A stretch of 64,000 nucleotides of DNA from Eubacterium sp. (GTDB lineage Bacteria; Bacillota; Clostridia; Oscillospirales; Acutalibacteraceae), in the NCBI GenBank assembly GCA_014465955.1, contig JACTVT010000005.1, positions 1 to 64,000 of the forward strand, in the 5' to 3' direction. Each line of letters opens with the position of its first letter. The first letter of the stretch is position 1. The notes below the pieces were generated by a model. The model had not been told where the DNA came from and ran no database searches. It was given only the letters and a program-made list of their open reading frames with translations. The translations under genes and the position numbers were made by a program. Below are positions 9,100-18,747 of the stretch, piece by piece.

Positions 9100-11223
9100 T
9101 CACCTTTTTATGTATTTTTCAATCAGTTCATTTGCAAAAGGCACAACATTTTTATCAACAGGGTAATCATATTCCTCATACTGCTTTGCCCAATCAAGTT
9201 CAAATTCACCGATTTTTCTGCCTAAATCATATTTGAGATAATTCTCACGCTGCACATAGTTATTGCCGTTTTTTATTTTTAATTTTTTCTTTCGCTTAAG
9301 GCAGGAAACTGCCTCGTTGTAAAACATATCCCAACGTGGATAATAATATTTCTTTATCAGTCCGCTCCACTCACGCCAACTGTAATCATAAAGTGCCGAT
9401 ACCGAACCGTTAATATCACCCCAGAGTGTTATCAGCGTTCTTGCATTGAAATCAAAATAATGTTTTTCTTCTTCATCCGACGCTAAATTCTGCGCATCGC
9501 AAATCCAGCGTGAAAGGCACAGTTCACTTCTGTAAGACGTTAAATCATCAATATCGTTCAGCAGTGTCCTTTGCATATCCGCAATATTCTGAACTGAAGC
9601 AATATCCTTTTTCTTATATGCCTTTGCAAAGGCAATTTGATTTGTGTAAAAACGGTTACTGAGCATCTGCCTTGTCAGATCGCACAAATCATACTGATAA
9701 CCGTCTGAATTTTTAAAATCTTCTGCTGCAGATGCAAATTCAAAAACTGCCTGTTCAAACATATCCGTATCATAAAACACCTTTGCATAACAGCAAGGTC
9801 CTGTCATAACGGGAATCATCTGCGGTCTTGATGCAAGCGTTGAGCCGACCGCATTTTCCTCATAACCGTCACTTTTATAACAGGTTCTGAGCAATAAACC
9901 CCACGCGCGGCGTATTCTTTCATCATACCTGCCGTATCTTCTCGCAATATAATCATTAAGCCACAAGTTTAAAGGAATCGGTTTATCGGCAGTCAGCAGT
10001 TCAAACTGAAGGTCATAAACAACAGGATTCTGCTCTATACCCTCCATAAACATACCCGTACCGACAACGTTTGCACCGGCTTTTTTCAATTCATTATACT
10101 TATTTTTGCAATGCAGTTCCAATTTACCCTGCATTGCATTTTTACCGCCGAAATTATGAAGCATACCCGAAATAACGGGATAGCCCCACATATTGTCATT
10201 AGCAGGTGTTTTTGATGAATTTAAATCAAGAATAAGCAGTTTATCCTTTTCAACCGCCTGAACAATATGCTTTCTCATTGTCCACGCCTGCATTACCCAA
10301 ACAGACTTACTGTCAAACTCGGTATAAAGACTGCTTATCGTTTTGCCTACTGCGTTAAGATATCGCTTTGTTTTTTTAGGAGGTGTGCCCTCGTGAAACG
10401 GGTCGCAGGCAATATAATGATAGCAACCCATAAGTTCTTTAAGTTTATTAAGATATGTAAGGCCGTAAACCCTGAAAAACGGGTCAAGCGGATCAATCTG
10501 TGCCGTTCTCGGGAAACCGCACCAGCCGCGCTGCATAAGAATGTTTACATTCGGGTATTTTTCTTTCAGTTTAACGGAAACATGACCCGAAAAGCCCTGC
10601 TGAATCGGATACATTCCGAATTCGACATATCTGTTTAAAATCTTTCTGCCGAGTTCAAGACGTTCATAAACATACTTTTCGCTTTTCGGCGGAATGTAAC
10701 CCATAATATTCGTCATCAAATGCCATGCCCAGAAAGCAGGTCCGGTAATGCAACTGAGCGCATCTTCTTTTGAAAAACCGAGTTCAAGCAGCGTTTCATA
10801 CAAAACAGCCTCACTGCCCACCACGGCAAGCGGCATATTAATACCGTTCATTGCCATAAAGTCAATTTCTTTTTCCCAGCGCTCAAAATCCCACCAGCAC
10901 ATAGAATAATCAAGTGTGCAATAGTTCATATACACCCTGAATTTCTGATGAATAATTTTTTTATATTCGCCGCTGAACATTACTAATTTATCAATATTAA
11001 TTTTTCTGTTGCCGCACCACGAAAACTGAACATTGCAGTATTTTTTTAGATAACAATATATACCGTGAAATGCCGAAACATAATTATTTGCAGTAATATT
11101 CACAACGCCGTTCTGAGCAGTAACAACAAAATAATCAGTGCTGCTGCCATTCAGTTTTACATTAAAACTATTTTCAAATTCAGGCAGATTCCTTTTCAAA
11201 AATCCGCTTATTACGTTATCCAT
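9100..11223 (-). CDS. GH89 alpha-N-acetylglucosaminidase, cytoplasmic (707 aa)
   Basis: Full-length NAGLU-type protein: a small N-terminal alpha/beta domain (1-90), the catalytic barrel and an all-helical C-terminal domain (about 420-707). The family signatures are YCTLDYSMCWWDFERWEKEIDFMAMNG, GFSGHVS, DPFHEG (Glu278) and FMEGIEQNP (Glu394); the two Glu are the likely catalytic pair. GH89 enzymes remove terminal alpha-GlcNAc, as found capping gastric-type mucins and in heparan sulfate. It lacks a signal peptide. It starts 3 bp after the DUF6067-like gene, with its GAGGGG site lying inside that gene's end. This is the strongest indicator that the operon targets a host-derived glycan. Confidence 0.93.
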   Translation of the reverse strand: MDNVISGFLKRNLPEFENSFNVKLNGSSTDYFVVTAQNGVVNITANNYVSAFHGIYCYLKKYCNVQFSWCGNRKINIDKLVMFSGEYKKIIHQKFRVYMNYCTLDYSMCWWDFERWEKEIDFMAMNGINMPLAVVGSEAVLYETLLELGFSKEDALSCITGPAFWAWHLMTNIMGYIPPKSEKYVYERLELGRKILNRYVEFGMYPIQQGFSGHVSVKLKEKYPNVNILMQRGWCGFPRTAQIDPLDPFFRVYGLTYLNKLKELMGCYHYIACDPFHEGTPPKKTKRYLNAVGKTISSLYTEFDSKSVWVMQAWTMRKHIVQAVEKDKLLILDLNSSKTPANDNMWGYPVISGMLHNFGGKNAMQGKLELHCKNKYNELKKAGANVVGTGMFMEGIEQNPVVYDLQFELLTADKPIPLNLWLNDYIARRYGRYDERIRRAWGLLLRTCYKSDGYEENAVGSTLASRPQMIPVMTGPCCYAKVFYDTDMFEQAVFEFASAAEDFKNSDGYQYDLCDLTRQMLSNRFYTNQIAFAKAYKKKDIASVQNIADMQRTLLNDIDDLTSYRSELCLSRWICDAQNLASDEEEKHYFDFNARTLITLWGDINGSVSALYDYSWREWSGLIKKYYYPRWDMFYNEAVSCLKRKKKLKIKNGNNYVQRENYLKYDLGRKIGEFELDWAKQYEEYDYPVDKNVVPFANELIEKYIKR

Positions 11224-11226
11224 AAA

Positions 11227-13638
11227 CTACCCCTCAAGTTTAATGATGATACCCTTTCTTTTACCGAGTTTATATGTTTTAAACATATTTTTGATTTTTT
11301 TATCCGACTTGCCGAAACGGATTTCACTTGCCTTTTTCGGAACAAAGCCAAGCAATTCAATATTAAAATCAAGTTCAAATTTCTGCCTGCCGAAATCAAA
11401 ATTATAAAGGCAAACAAGTGCACTGTTATTTTTCAGATATACTGTTGAAAGGATGTTTTTATTATTTGTTTTAACAGGATTTTCTGAGTGCCAGTAACCG
11501 AGCATTTTACTGTTTACAATATCAAAATCATCCCATATTTTATACATCTGAACAGCGTTCGTATGACCCCAGCCGAAGCGGTTATTCATTGCATAAAGCA
11601 TACCGATATAAAAATCACCGCCGCCCTCAAGCATCTGCCCTGTTAAGCCGTAAGGAATACCGCTGACTTCTGCAAGCATATATTCAGGTGAATATTTTTT
11701 ATAGAAAAAGCCTTCACCGAGCCATACACTGTCAAGAAACGGCAGTATTTCGGTATATAAATTCATACAACTTACATCACCTGCACGTGGCTCTTCATGA
11801 TTCCACATATGCATATCAATAAGCCCGTCGGTTTTGGAAAGAACCTTTTTTGCCCTTTCAAGCGTTATTCTGTCAAGCGAGGTATCGTCAATATAGATAC
11901 CTTTTATGCCGACATTGTCAACAAGCCAGTTAAGACCCTCAATATAGTAATTATCAAGCCTTGTATCCGGGCGCACAATAAACGAAATATCGTGATCGTT
12001 TTTATACTTGCCGTGCTTGTATTTCACATACCATCCTGAAATGATATCATCGCCGAAATTATCAATAAGCCACTGCGGCTTTTCTTTCTGCCAAGAGTGG
12101 CTTACGCCGGGTTTGCGCAGAATAATCTCGTCACCGAGTGCTTTATAAACAAAAGTTTCAGCCATATGATTGCTGTGCTCACGCTCAGTGTAATACAGTT
12201 TTATATCGATTCCCTTTTTCTTTGCATAATTTACGGCGTTTTTAAGTCTGTCCACCTCATAAAACGGGTAATTGATAAACGGCATAATCATATTTCCCTG
12301 GTGAAATGTAACATAATTCAGTCCGTTTTTCTCTGCCGTATCAATTTCCTTTATCTCATCCTTAAGTGCATTATTATGACTGTATCTTACGGTAAATGCC
12401 TTTTTATAATCAATCGGTTTAAGCGGAGTAAAATGAAGTTCAAAAATGAAATTTCTTGTTTCATCTGTTTTAAAATCAAATTTTCCCGTAAAGGCTGACA
12501 GTTTTATGCAGTTTTCCTGCACATCAACCTTTATGCCGCCCCTGCCGCAGTTATCCCACGTTGTTTCGGGAACATTAAGCGGTAAATTTTTATAAAAGAT
12601 GTTGACCAACGGACGCCTGTAATTTTCTGCTTTGAATTTAGCACGCATACCGCAGTTAACCGAGCCGATAAAAATACAGTCCTGCTGCTTATCATTATCC
12701 CACTTAAAATCAAGATCTTCTGCCTTTGACGCTCTGTGACCGAGACCGTGCATAAGATCCGAGCAATCCTTATTTATGTAAAAATCAAGTGATACATTAT
12801 CTGAGGAAAAATCACGCCTCGGCGTTATTTTAACGGAATATTCCATAACGCCGTCATATCTTAAAATAGACGAAATTTCAGACGAATAATCCGTGCAGTC
12901 ACTTTTCGTTAAGCATTCAATTCTGTTATTGAATTTTGTAATTTCAGTTTCGCCGATTGGAAGCGTACTGCCCTCAATTACAAATTCACACGGCTTTGCA
13001 AAAAGTTCTTTCTGAACCGACTGCTCAACCTCTATTGCCTCACTGTAATTTGAATAAACCTGAAAAGGAAGTCCGTTTTCGGTAAGCGAAACAGAGCGTC
13101 CGAGTATTTTAAGCGTATCACCATCTGCTTCAGGTGAAATATACGGTTTAATAACAGTATCGTCAATACACATATCGGAATTGAGCCATTTAAGACGTGA
13201 AAGTGTATTTATATCATTATAACCGTTATTTTCAACAGGACTTGATATAATATGAAAAAGCAGATTCACCGAAACAGTCTTTTTTTCAGTAACAATAGTT
13301 AATGTTTCATTTTCTTCTCTGTTTCCTATTTTATCAGCCTCGACAGTAAAAAACAAGGGCTGAATAACATCTTTTTTAAGAATAACGGTCTGTTTTTTTA
13401 TTTTACCGTATTTGTCACGGACATCCGTATTAATACAGGACATTTTGAGATTTCCGTCATACTCGATACTTTTTATAACATCATCCGTGCCGCTGAGAGC
13501 CGCAACCTGAAAAACAAAAACTTCATTTTCCGACATAATCAGTTCTGCCGCAGAATTTATTTTATTTTTCTCATTCAAAATACTTAAATCTTCAAAATGA
13601 ATTATTTTTTCACTTCGGTCAAATAAATACAGATTCAT
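11227..13638 (-). CDS. Putative glycoside hydrolase, DUF6067/GH123-like (803 aa)
   Basis: A long N-terminal beta-rich part (about 1-390) contains PRRDFSS, and a region including FKAENYRRPLVNIFY and ETTWDNCGRGG. A TIM-barrel-like part follows (about 410-760), with TFHQGN, INYPFYEVDRLK, LYYTERE, GIYIDDTSLDR and DMHMWNHEEP. This layout recalls the uncharacterised DUF6067 glycosidases distantly related to GH123 beta-hexosaminidases; I infer this from motif style only. Acidic residues in GIYIDDTS and YYTERE are candidate catalytic residues. It is the first gene of the operon and has no signal peptide. The ATG at 13638 is chosen because GAGGT lies six bases upstream; two earlier starts are possible. 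Confidence 0.6.
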   Translation of the reverse strand: MNLYLFDRSEKIIHFEDLSILNEKNKINSAAELIMSENEVFVFQVAALSGTDDVIKSIEYDGNLKMSCINTDVRDKYGKIKKQTVILKKDVIQPLFFTVEADKIGNREENETLTIVTEKKTVSVNLLFHIISSPVENNGYNDINTLSRLKWLNSDMCIDDTVIKPYISPEADGDTLKILGRSVSLTENGLPFQVYSNYSEAIEVEQSVQKELFAKPCEFVIEGSTLPIGETEITKFNNRIECLTKSDCTDYSSEISSILRYDGVMEYSVKITPRRDFSSDNVSLDFYINKDCSDLMHGLGHRASKAEDLDFKWDNDKQQDCIFIGSVNCGMRAKFKAENYRRPLVNIFYKNLPLNVPETTWDNCGRGGIKVDVQENCIKLSAFTGKFDFKTDETRNFIFELHFTPLKPIDYKKAFTVRYSHNNALKDEIKEIDTAEKNGLNYVTFHQGNMIMPFINYPFYEVDRLKNAVNYAKKKGIDIKLYYTEREHSNHMAETFVYKALGDEIILRKPGVSHSWQKEKPQWLIDNFGDDIISGWYVKYKHGKYKNDHDISFIVRPDTRLDNYYIEGLNWLVDNVGIKGIYIDDTSLDRITLERAKKVLSKTDGLIDMHMWNHEEPRAGDVSCMNLYTEILPFLDSVWLGEGFFYKKYSPEYMLAEVSGIPYGLTGQMLEGGGDFYIGMLYAMNNRFGWGHTNAVQMYKIWDDFDIVNSKMLGYWHSENPVKTNNKNILSTVYLKNNSALVCLYNFDFGRQKFELDFNIELLGFVPKKASEIRFGKSDKKIKNMFKTYKLGKRKGIIIKLEG

Positions 13639-13700
13639 AATCATACCTCGCATTAAAACATTATACTTTCAATTACATTTTAATTATAATATAATAAGGC

Positions 13701-13729
13701 TTGTAAATAAATTCAAAATACAGTATAAT
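13701..13729 (+). promoter_or_regulatory. SigA-type promoter of the AraC regulator
   Basis: TTGTAA (13701-13706) and TATAAT (13724-13729) are separated by 17 bases, 33 bases before the regulator start. On the other strand a TATAAT at 13665-13660 is well placed for the glycan operon but has no good -35 box, which fits activation by the AraC protein. Confidence 0.7.
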
Positions 13730-13761
13730 AAATATAAATTTCGGAAATGAAGGTGCGTTTT

Positions 13762-14601
13762 ATGTATCAAAGTGAATCTTTTTATATAAGTGATTACAAC
13801 AGGATCAAACCTTTTTCACCTGTTGTAATAAGCGTTTATAAAATTCTTGCCGACGAAAATTATTATCACCGGCAGGATGATGATGAACTTATAAACCATC
13901 CCAAAAACACAATTGCATTTATCAGATGTACGGACGGTGCAGGCGAAATTACGCTAAAAAACAAAAAGATTAAACTGCACGCAAATGAATATCTGTTTGT
14001 AAAATTTCAGGATATTGTTGAATACAAAAGCAAATCCGGAATATGGGGATACAGGTGGATTAATTTTTGCGCAGATAATATTGAAAATGATTTTGAACTG
14101 AATAAAGTTGAGTATCTTTCATTCACTGAAAAAGAAGATTATTTATTCAGCAGTCTTATGAATTACAGACCCGCGGAAATCACAAACAACGGTTATCTGT
14201 GCTCACTTTTCACCAACTATTTTTACTATATGACTCTTGAAAGCAAAACTGACAATATCAGTGAACAAAATGCAAGCAAAAAACTTATTGACGAAATATG
14301 TGCTTTTATACATCAAAAAATTTATTCAAAAATCACCGTTAATGATATTTCGGCATTTTTTAATTTATCTTCAAGAAGACTTCATCAGATTTTTACAGCG
14401 GAACTTAACATTTCACCGAAAAAATATATTGTAAAAAAGAAAATGGAGGAGGGCTACAAATTACTTGTTCAAACCCCTGCCCCGATTAACAAAATTGCTT
14501 ATATGCTGTGTTTCAGTTCACCATATCACTTTACAAATGAATTCAATAAAACCTTCGGTCAGTCACCGACCGAAGTAAGAAAAATGGAGCAGAATGAATA
14601 A
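13762..14601 (+). CDS. AraC-family transcriptional regulator (279 aa)
   Basis: The N-terminal cupin-like sensor domain (about 1-160; TDGAGEITLKNKKIKLHANEYLFV) is followed by a double helix-turn-helix (about 180-279) with SSRRLHQIFTAEL and the signature PINKIAYMLCFSSPYHFTNEFNKTFGQSP. Such proteins bind a sugar and activate adjacent catabolic operons. It is divergent from the seven-gene glycan operon across a 120-bp gap, so it is the likely activator of that operon. The start at 13762 is preferred because AAGGTG lies seven bases upstream; an ATG five codons earlier lacks a site. Confidence 0.87.
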   Translation: MYQSESFYISDYNRIKPFSPVVISVYKILADENYYHRQDDDELINHPKNTIAFIRCTDGAGEITLKNKKIKLHANEYLFVKFQDIVEYKSKSGIWGYRWINFCADNIENDFELNKVEYLSFTEKEDYLFSSLMNYRPAEITNNGYLCSLFTNYFYYMTLESKTDNISEQNASKKLIDEICAFIHQKIYSKITVNDISAFFNLSSRRLHQIFTAELNISPKKYIVKKKMEEGYKLLVQTPAPINKIAYMLCFSSPYHFTNEFNKTFGQSPTEVRKMEQNE

Positions 14602-14702
14602 ATTTGCACACTGACAGACTTCGAGAAATGGAACAGAATTTTGCATTTTGCGAGCGGGAGCCGTACATAGGTACTGCCCCCGAGCAAAAGGCAAAAAACG
14701 CC

Positions 14703-14737
14703 AAACGCCGCAGAAATTCGATATTTCTGCGGCGTTT
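14703..14737. terminator. Bidirectional terminator with AATTCGATATT centre
   Basis: A perfect 15-bp stem (AAACGCCGCAGAAAT and its complement) surrounds the loop TCGAT. It lies between the convergent araC-type and GH29 genes. The hairpin at 36294-36326 has the same central sequence but different outer arms. Confidence 0.8.
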
Positions 14738-14755
14738 CATATACGTTATTACCAA

Positions 14756-14783
14756 ACGGGTCGTCGATGACGCCGACCCCTAC
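14756..14783. repeat. REP-like palindrome ending CCCCTAC
   Basis: ACGGGTCG...CGACCCCTAC with a short internal loop. It belongs to the family also seen at 24323, 24386, 25448, 35843 and 51368: conserved outer ends, different inner stems. Confidence 0.65.
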
Positions 14784-14850
14784 AGTAATATAATACCATA
14801 ACATATTTTAAATTTCGGCGTGGTTCTGACCACTTTATCGATAGTCTGAA

Positions 14851-16203
14851 TCATAATCTATACGCGCCTGTTTTGCAAACCTCTATATAATCAATATACG
14901 GTTCATTTCGGCATTCGGTTATAACAAGTTTCAAGTTGTTCGTTACAACGGGTTTATCAAAAATTGCAATTTTGGAAAAGCCCACTACAGTACCGTTGTA
15001 AACACATTCATCACCTGCAAAGATTTTAAACCGCTCAATACGCTGCGATTTTGTTGTATCCTCGGCAAAGCGTATGCGGTCAACAGACTGCCTGTCAAAC
15101 GAAATATCAACAGTCATTTTATCATCAGATACGGTATATCTGCTGTTTATCACGCAGTCGTCTTCTTTTTTGAGCCACTGTCCCATTTCCTTTAACCGCT
15201 TAACATCTGCTTTGCAGAACCTACCATGCCTGTTCGGAGGAATATTTAAAATCAAAAGGCAGTTGCTGCCGACCGAGCCGTAATAAATACTCATAAGCCT
15301 GTGCAGAGATTTGAGCGATAAAAACTGCATAGGATGATAATACCAGCCAAGCCTGATTGAAACATCAACCTCGGCAGGATACCACATAAATTCATCATAA
15401 CCGGCAAGAAATTTTCTTGACCCCATATCCTTAATCATAACATCCTGACAGCGTTTCTGAAACTTTTTCATATCATCGTCAGTCTGGCAGTTTGCAGCAA
15501 TATTCTGAAGTTCATACTGAAATTTCGGAACAACATTCCATTCGCTTTCCCTTGCTTTGCCGCTTTCATTGCCGACCCAGCGAACATCGGGAGCGCAGCC
15601 TGACATTACGATATTCGGCTGAAGTTTAACGGCAGTTGACCATATTCTTTCAAAATCATATTTCTGCTTCGGCATACCGTCGGCACTTGAACCGCAGGCG
15701 CCGTCAAGCCAGAGCATAAAAATTTCGCCGTAATTCGTTAAAAGTTCAGTTAACTGCTCAATATAAAAATCATTATAAGCGTCGGTTGAATAAAGCGGAC
15801 TGTTTCTGTCCCACGGGGAGAGATAAACGCCGAATTTAAGACCGTACTTTTTGCAGGAATCCGCCACCTCACGCACAACATCACCCTTACCGTTTTTATA
15901 AGGACTGTTTCTGATGCAGTGTTCGGTAGTCTTTGTCGGCCACAGGCAAAAGCCGTCGTGATGCTTGCAGGTAAGAACAACACCTTTCATACCTGCCGCC
16001 TTTATTGCCTCGCACCACTGATCGGTATTCTGATTTTTCGGATTGAAAACAGACGGACTTTCCTTGCCCGAGCCCCATTCCTTATTTGTAAAAGTGTTTA
16101 CCGAATAGTGCACGAAAGCATAAAACTTCATCTGCTGAATTTTAAGTTGACGTTCATTCGGAACGATTGATGTATATAAATCAATTCTTTCCTGCTCGGT
16201 CAT
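14851..16203 (-). CDS. GH29 alpha-L-fucosidase, cytoplasmic, second type (450 aa)
   Basis: The family motif CKHHDGF (79-85) and the nucleophile region FMLWLDGACG (Asp167) are present, with FGVYLSPWDRN between them and LLILNIPPNRHG after them. The last 120 residues form a beta-sandwich that ends in a carbohydrate-binding style. Its short LWLDG nucleophile loop resembles the alpha-1,3/1,4-fucosidase branch more than the broad-specificity branch. No signal peptide is present. It is the last gene of the GH31-transporter-GH29 cluster, 14 bp after the transporter, so it probably acts on the imported substrate. GAGGTG supports the start. Confidence 0.92.
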   Translation of the reverse strand: MTEQERIDLYTSIVPNERQLKIQQMKFYAFVHYSVNTFTNKEWGSGKESPSVFNPKNQNTDQWCEAIKAAGMKGVVLTCKHHDGFCLWPTKTTEHCIRNSPYKNGKGDVVREVADSCKKYGLKFGVYLSPWDRNSPLYSTDAYNDFYIEQLTELLTNYGEIFMLWLDGACGSSADGMPKQKYDFERIWSTAVKLQPNIVMSGCAPDVRWVGNESGKARESEWNVVPKFQYELQNIAANCQTDDDMKKFQKRCQDVMIKDMGSRKFLAGYDEFMWYPAEVDVSIRLGWYYHPMQFLSLKSLHRLMSIYYGSVGSNCLLILNIPPNRHGRFCKADVKRLKEMGQWLKKEDDCVINSRYTVSDDKMTVDISFDRQSVDRIRFAEDTTKSQRIERFKIFAGDECVYNGTVVGFSKIAIFDKPVVTNNLKLVITECRNEPYIDYIEVCKTGAYRL

Positions 16204-16217
16204 ATTTCACCTCGTAA

Positions 16218-18668
16218 TTACTTATTTTTCTTATCTTTATCTGCCTTTTTCTGTGCTCTTTCGGCTTTAAGTTTTGCTTTCGTTGCTTTCTGCTCTGCTG
16301 CAAGTGCTTTTGCCTTTTCCTCTTCAAGGCGTGTTGCCTCCTCATAACGAAGTTTAGCCTCATCGTACATAGCCTTGATATCTTCATAATGCTGATAATT
16401 TTCTGCCTGAGTCAAAAGTTTTTTAGCATCAATATAGGGCTTTGCAAGCCTGTTATAATAAGAATTTTTATCAGTAGCAGTTTTGATTTCTGCATCAATC
16501 TGCTGCTTTTCTTTTCGCAGAGCATTACGCTGAGCCTTTAATTCGTTAACCTTGCTACTGTTTTTCTGCTTTTTGGCAGCAGAAATTTTTTCTTCAAGAG
16601 CAGTACGTTTTTCAAGATTTTCATCTTCACGAGCAAACAATTTTTCAAAAATACTTGTATCAAACTCTTCAATTTTGCCGCCATGCTTTTTATCAATATT
16701 CTTTTTGCTGAAAATTCTGTTTCTTGCCGACTCAATTGCAGCCGAACGCTCTTCACGCTCAAGTTTTGTTTTCTTAGGCATTGCCTTTGCTTTTTCCAGA
16801 ACTTTTTTAAGATAATCATAAGAATCAGAATTCAGCCCGTCAAGTCCGGCATCATATAATTTTTGTGCCTCATCAAGTTTGTACTGCCATTCAGGCATAC
16901 TGAATTTGTTAACCTCTTCCATAACGATTTTGGAAATTTCAATACTTTCATTAAAATCAACGGCAGACCTCAGTGCTTTTTTTGCCACCTTTTTATCAGC
17001 CTTTGATGAGGCTTTCTTAACGGCATTTTTAATTTCATTTATATTCTTAGGCTCTGCTTTGCTTAATTCACTTGCCTCTTCAATCATTTCAATCGTTGAA
17101 ACAATGTCCTTATCATTAAGAATACCGTTGCCGTAATCCTCAAACATAGCACGAAGCTGAAGCACTTTAACTATGCTTTTCTGCCTGAGTTCCGTCATAT
17201 CATAAAAGAAGTAAGGAATAAAATTCATTACTGCTCCGACAACGGAAAGAACAACGATTACAACAAATACCTTTTTAAATATATCGTTAAGATACAAAAC
17301 ATTATACGGAGAATTCATAACATCCTTCATCGTTTTGCCTGTAACAGAAGCAATTTCATTTGCCTTTTCGGCAAGAACCCTTTCATTTATGCCGAGTTTT
17401 TCATATACGGCAGGAACTATACCGCTTGTAGCCATCGTAATAACCGTGCCGATAAGCCCTACGGTTGAAAACATTCCGTCAATTCGTTCGCCTGTTATAT
17501 ACTGCTGATAATCACGTATATCGGCATTAACTGCAGGAGACAGAATAACGCCGAACGAAGTCATAAGATAATTGCCGAAAAGAACAATTGCAATATAAAC
17601 AATCATTTTTGCCGGCTCTGCCTGAACAACAGGATAAAGAAATGCAAGAAACAGAGCATTTATTGCATTTGTAACAATAAGAACTGTCTTTTTGCCCCAT
17701 TTTCTTATAGCAAACGGAGCGGCAAGCATTCCCCACAAGTTAGCATTGGCAACAACCATAGTTATAATTGTATAAACGCCTGCGCTTATGCCTTCTTCAT
17801 TATGATACTGATAGCACCACTGAAGCATATTGCCGTATGTATTTTCAAGAAATCCAACCCAGCCTGCAAGAGAAATAACCCAGAAAAGTTTATTTTTTGC
17901 TACGGCTCTAATGGCATCTGTAAATTTTATCTGAATAACATGTGTACGTGCCTGAACAATTTTTTCCTGAGTGTTGGCATAAATATAAACAGAACATATT
18001 ACACCGATAATCGCAAAAGGCGGATAAAGAATTCTGTACAATTTCATATCATACAAATCGCCGTTTGTTACTGCCTGAGCAACAAGAGGAAGAAGCGCCG
18101 AGGCTATTGACGGTGCAAGCGAATATACAACCGATTTTATTGTAAGAACATCGGCTCTCTCCTGTGTATCAGGCGAAAGCACCATAATAAGGTTTTCATA
18201 TGCGTCATAAAAAAACATATAGAAAAACTGAAAACCTATATTAAACAAAAGAACAATTACTGCTTTGACAATCTGACTGGAAATTTTTTCATAAGGCACC
18301 ATAACCATTCCGACAACAAGAAGGCATGTAGGAAGTGCCATTGAAAGCAGATACGGTCTGTATTTTCCCTTTTTGCTTCGGGCGTTGTCAATGATATTCG
18401 CCCTTATTGCCGTTGCAGGAAAAGATACAATAATTGATGCAACATAAATAATATACATTACAGTCGGTGAAATACCTATAGCATTACCGATAATTACATT
18501 TGTCGAACTGAGTGTCAACTGCTGAACACAGTAAATAAGGAAATAAACACCTATTCCGCCGAATGAATAAGCAAATATTTCCTTAAACGGCATATATCTG
18601 CCCGGCATAGGCCTTTTCCAATAAACTTTAGCATCGCTTACGGTTTGCTTAATTTTGTTCATATCCAA
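16218..18668 (-). CDS. GPH-type sugar:cation symporter with a ~325-residue charged coiled-coil tail (816 aa)
   Basis: Residues 1-490 form a complete glycoside-pentoside-hexuronide:cation symporter of the MFS superfamily (RSKKGKYRPYLL after the first helix pair, FVGLI-type loops, the last membrane helix about 466-487). From about 491 to 816 follows a hydrophilic, Lys/Glu/Ala-rich, helical tail including EKISAAKKQKNSSKVNELKA and ending AERAQKKADKDKKNK. Family members normally stop near 450-500 residues. The tail could be a regulatory, localising or enzyme-docking module; nothing in it looks catalytic. The gene lies between GH31 and GH29. Start: a TTG eight bases after GGGGG (18668) or an ATG at 18662 are both possible. 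Confidence 0.88.
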   Translation of the reverse strand: MDMNKIKQTVSDAKVYWKRPMPGRYMPFKEIFAYSFGGIGVYFLIYCVQQLTLSSTNVIIGNAIGISPTVMYIIYVASIIVSFPATAIRANIIDNARSKKGKYRPYLLSMALPTCLLVVGMVMVPYEKISSQIVKAVIVLLFNIGFQFFYMFFYDAYENLIMVLSPDTQERADVLTIKSVVYSLAPSIASALLPLVAQAVTNGDLYDMKLYRILYPPFAIIGVICSVYIYANTQEKIVQARTHVIQIKFTDAIRAVAKNKLFWVISLAGWVGFLENTYGNMLQWCYQYHNEEGISAGVYTIITMVVANANLWGMLAAPFAIRKWGKKTVLIVTNAINALFLAFLYPVVQAEPAKMIVYIAIVLFGNYLMTSFGVILSPAVNADIRDYQQYITGERIDGMFSTVGLIGTVITMATSGIVPAVYEKLGINERVLAEKANEIASVTGKTMKDVMNSPYNVLYLNDIFKKVFVVIVVLSVVGAVMNFIPYFFYDMTELRQKSIVKVLQLRAMFEDYGNGILNDKDIVSTIEMIEEASELSKAEPKNINEIKNAVKKASSKADKKVAKKALRSAVDFNESIEISKIVMEEVNKFSMPEWQYKLDEAQKLYDAGLDGLNSDSYDYLKKVLEKAKAMPKKTKLEREERSAAIESARNRIFSKKNIDKKHGGKIEEFDTSIFEKLFAREDENLEKRTALEEKISAAKKQKNSSKVNELKAQRNALRKEKQQIDAEIKTATDKNSYYNRLAKPYIDAKKLLTQAENYQHYEDIKAMYDEAKLRYEEATRLEEEKAKALAAEQKATKAKLKAERAQKKADKDKKNK

Positions 18669-18747
18669 AGCGATTACCCCCTTTTCATTATTAAAGCATA
18701 AGGCAAATATTTCGCCGTACTTATTTATTATATTTTAAAAAACTATT

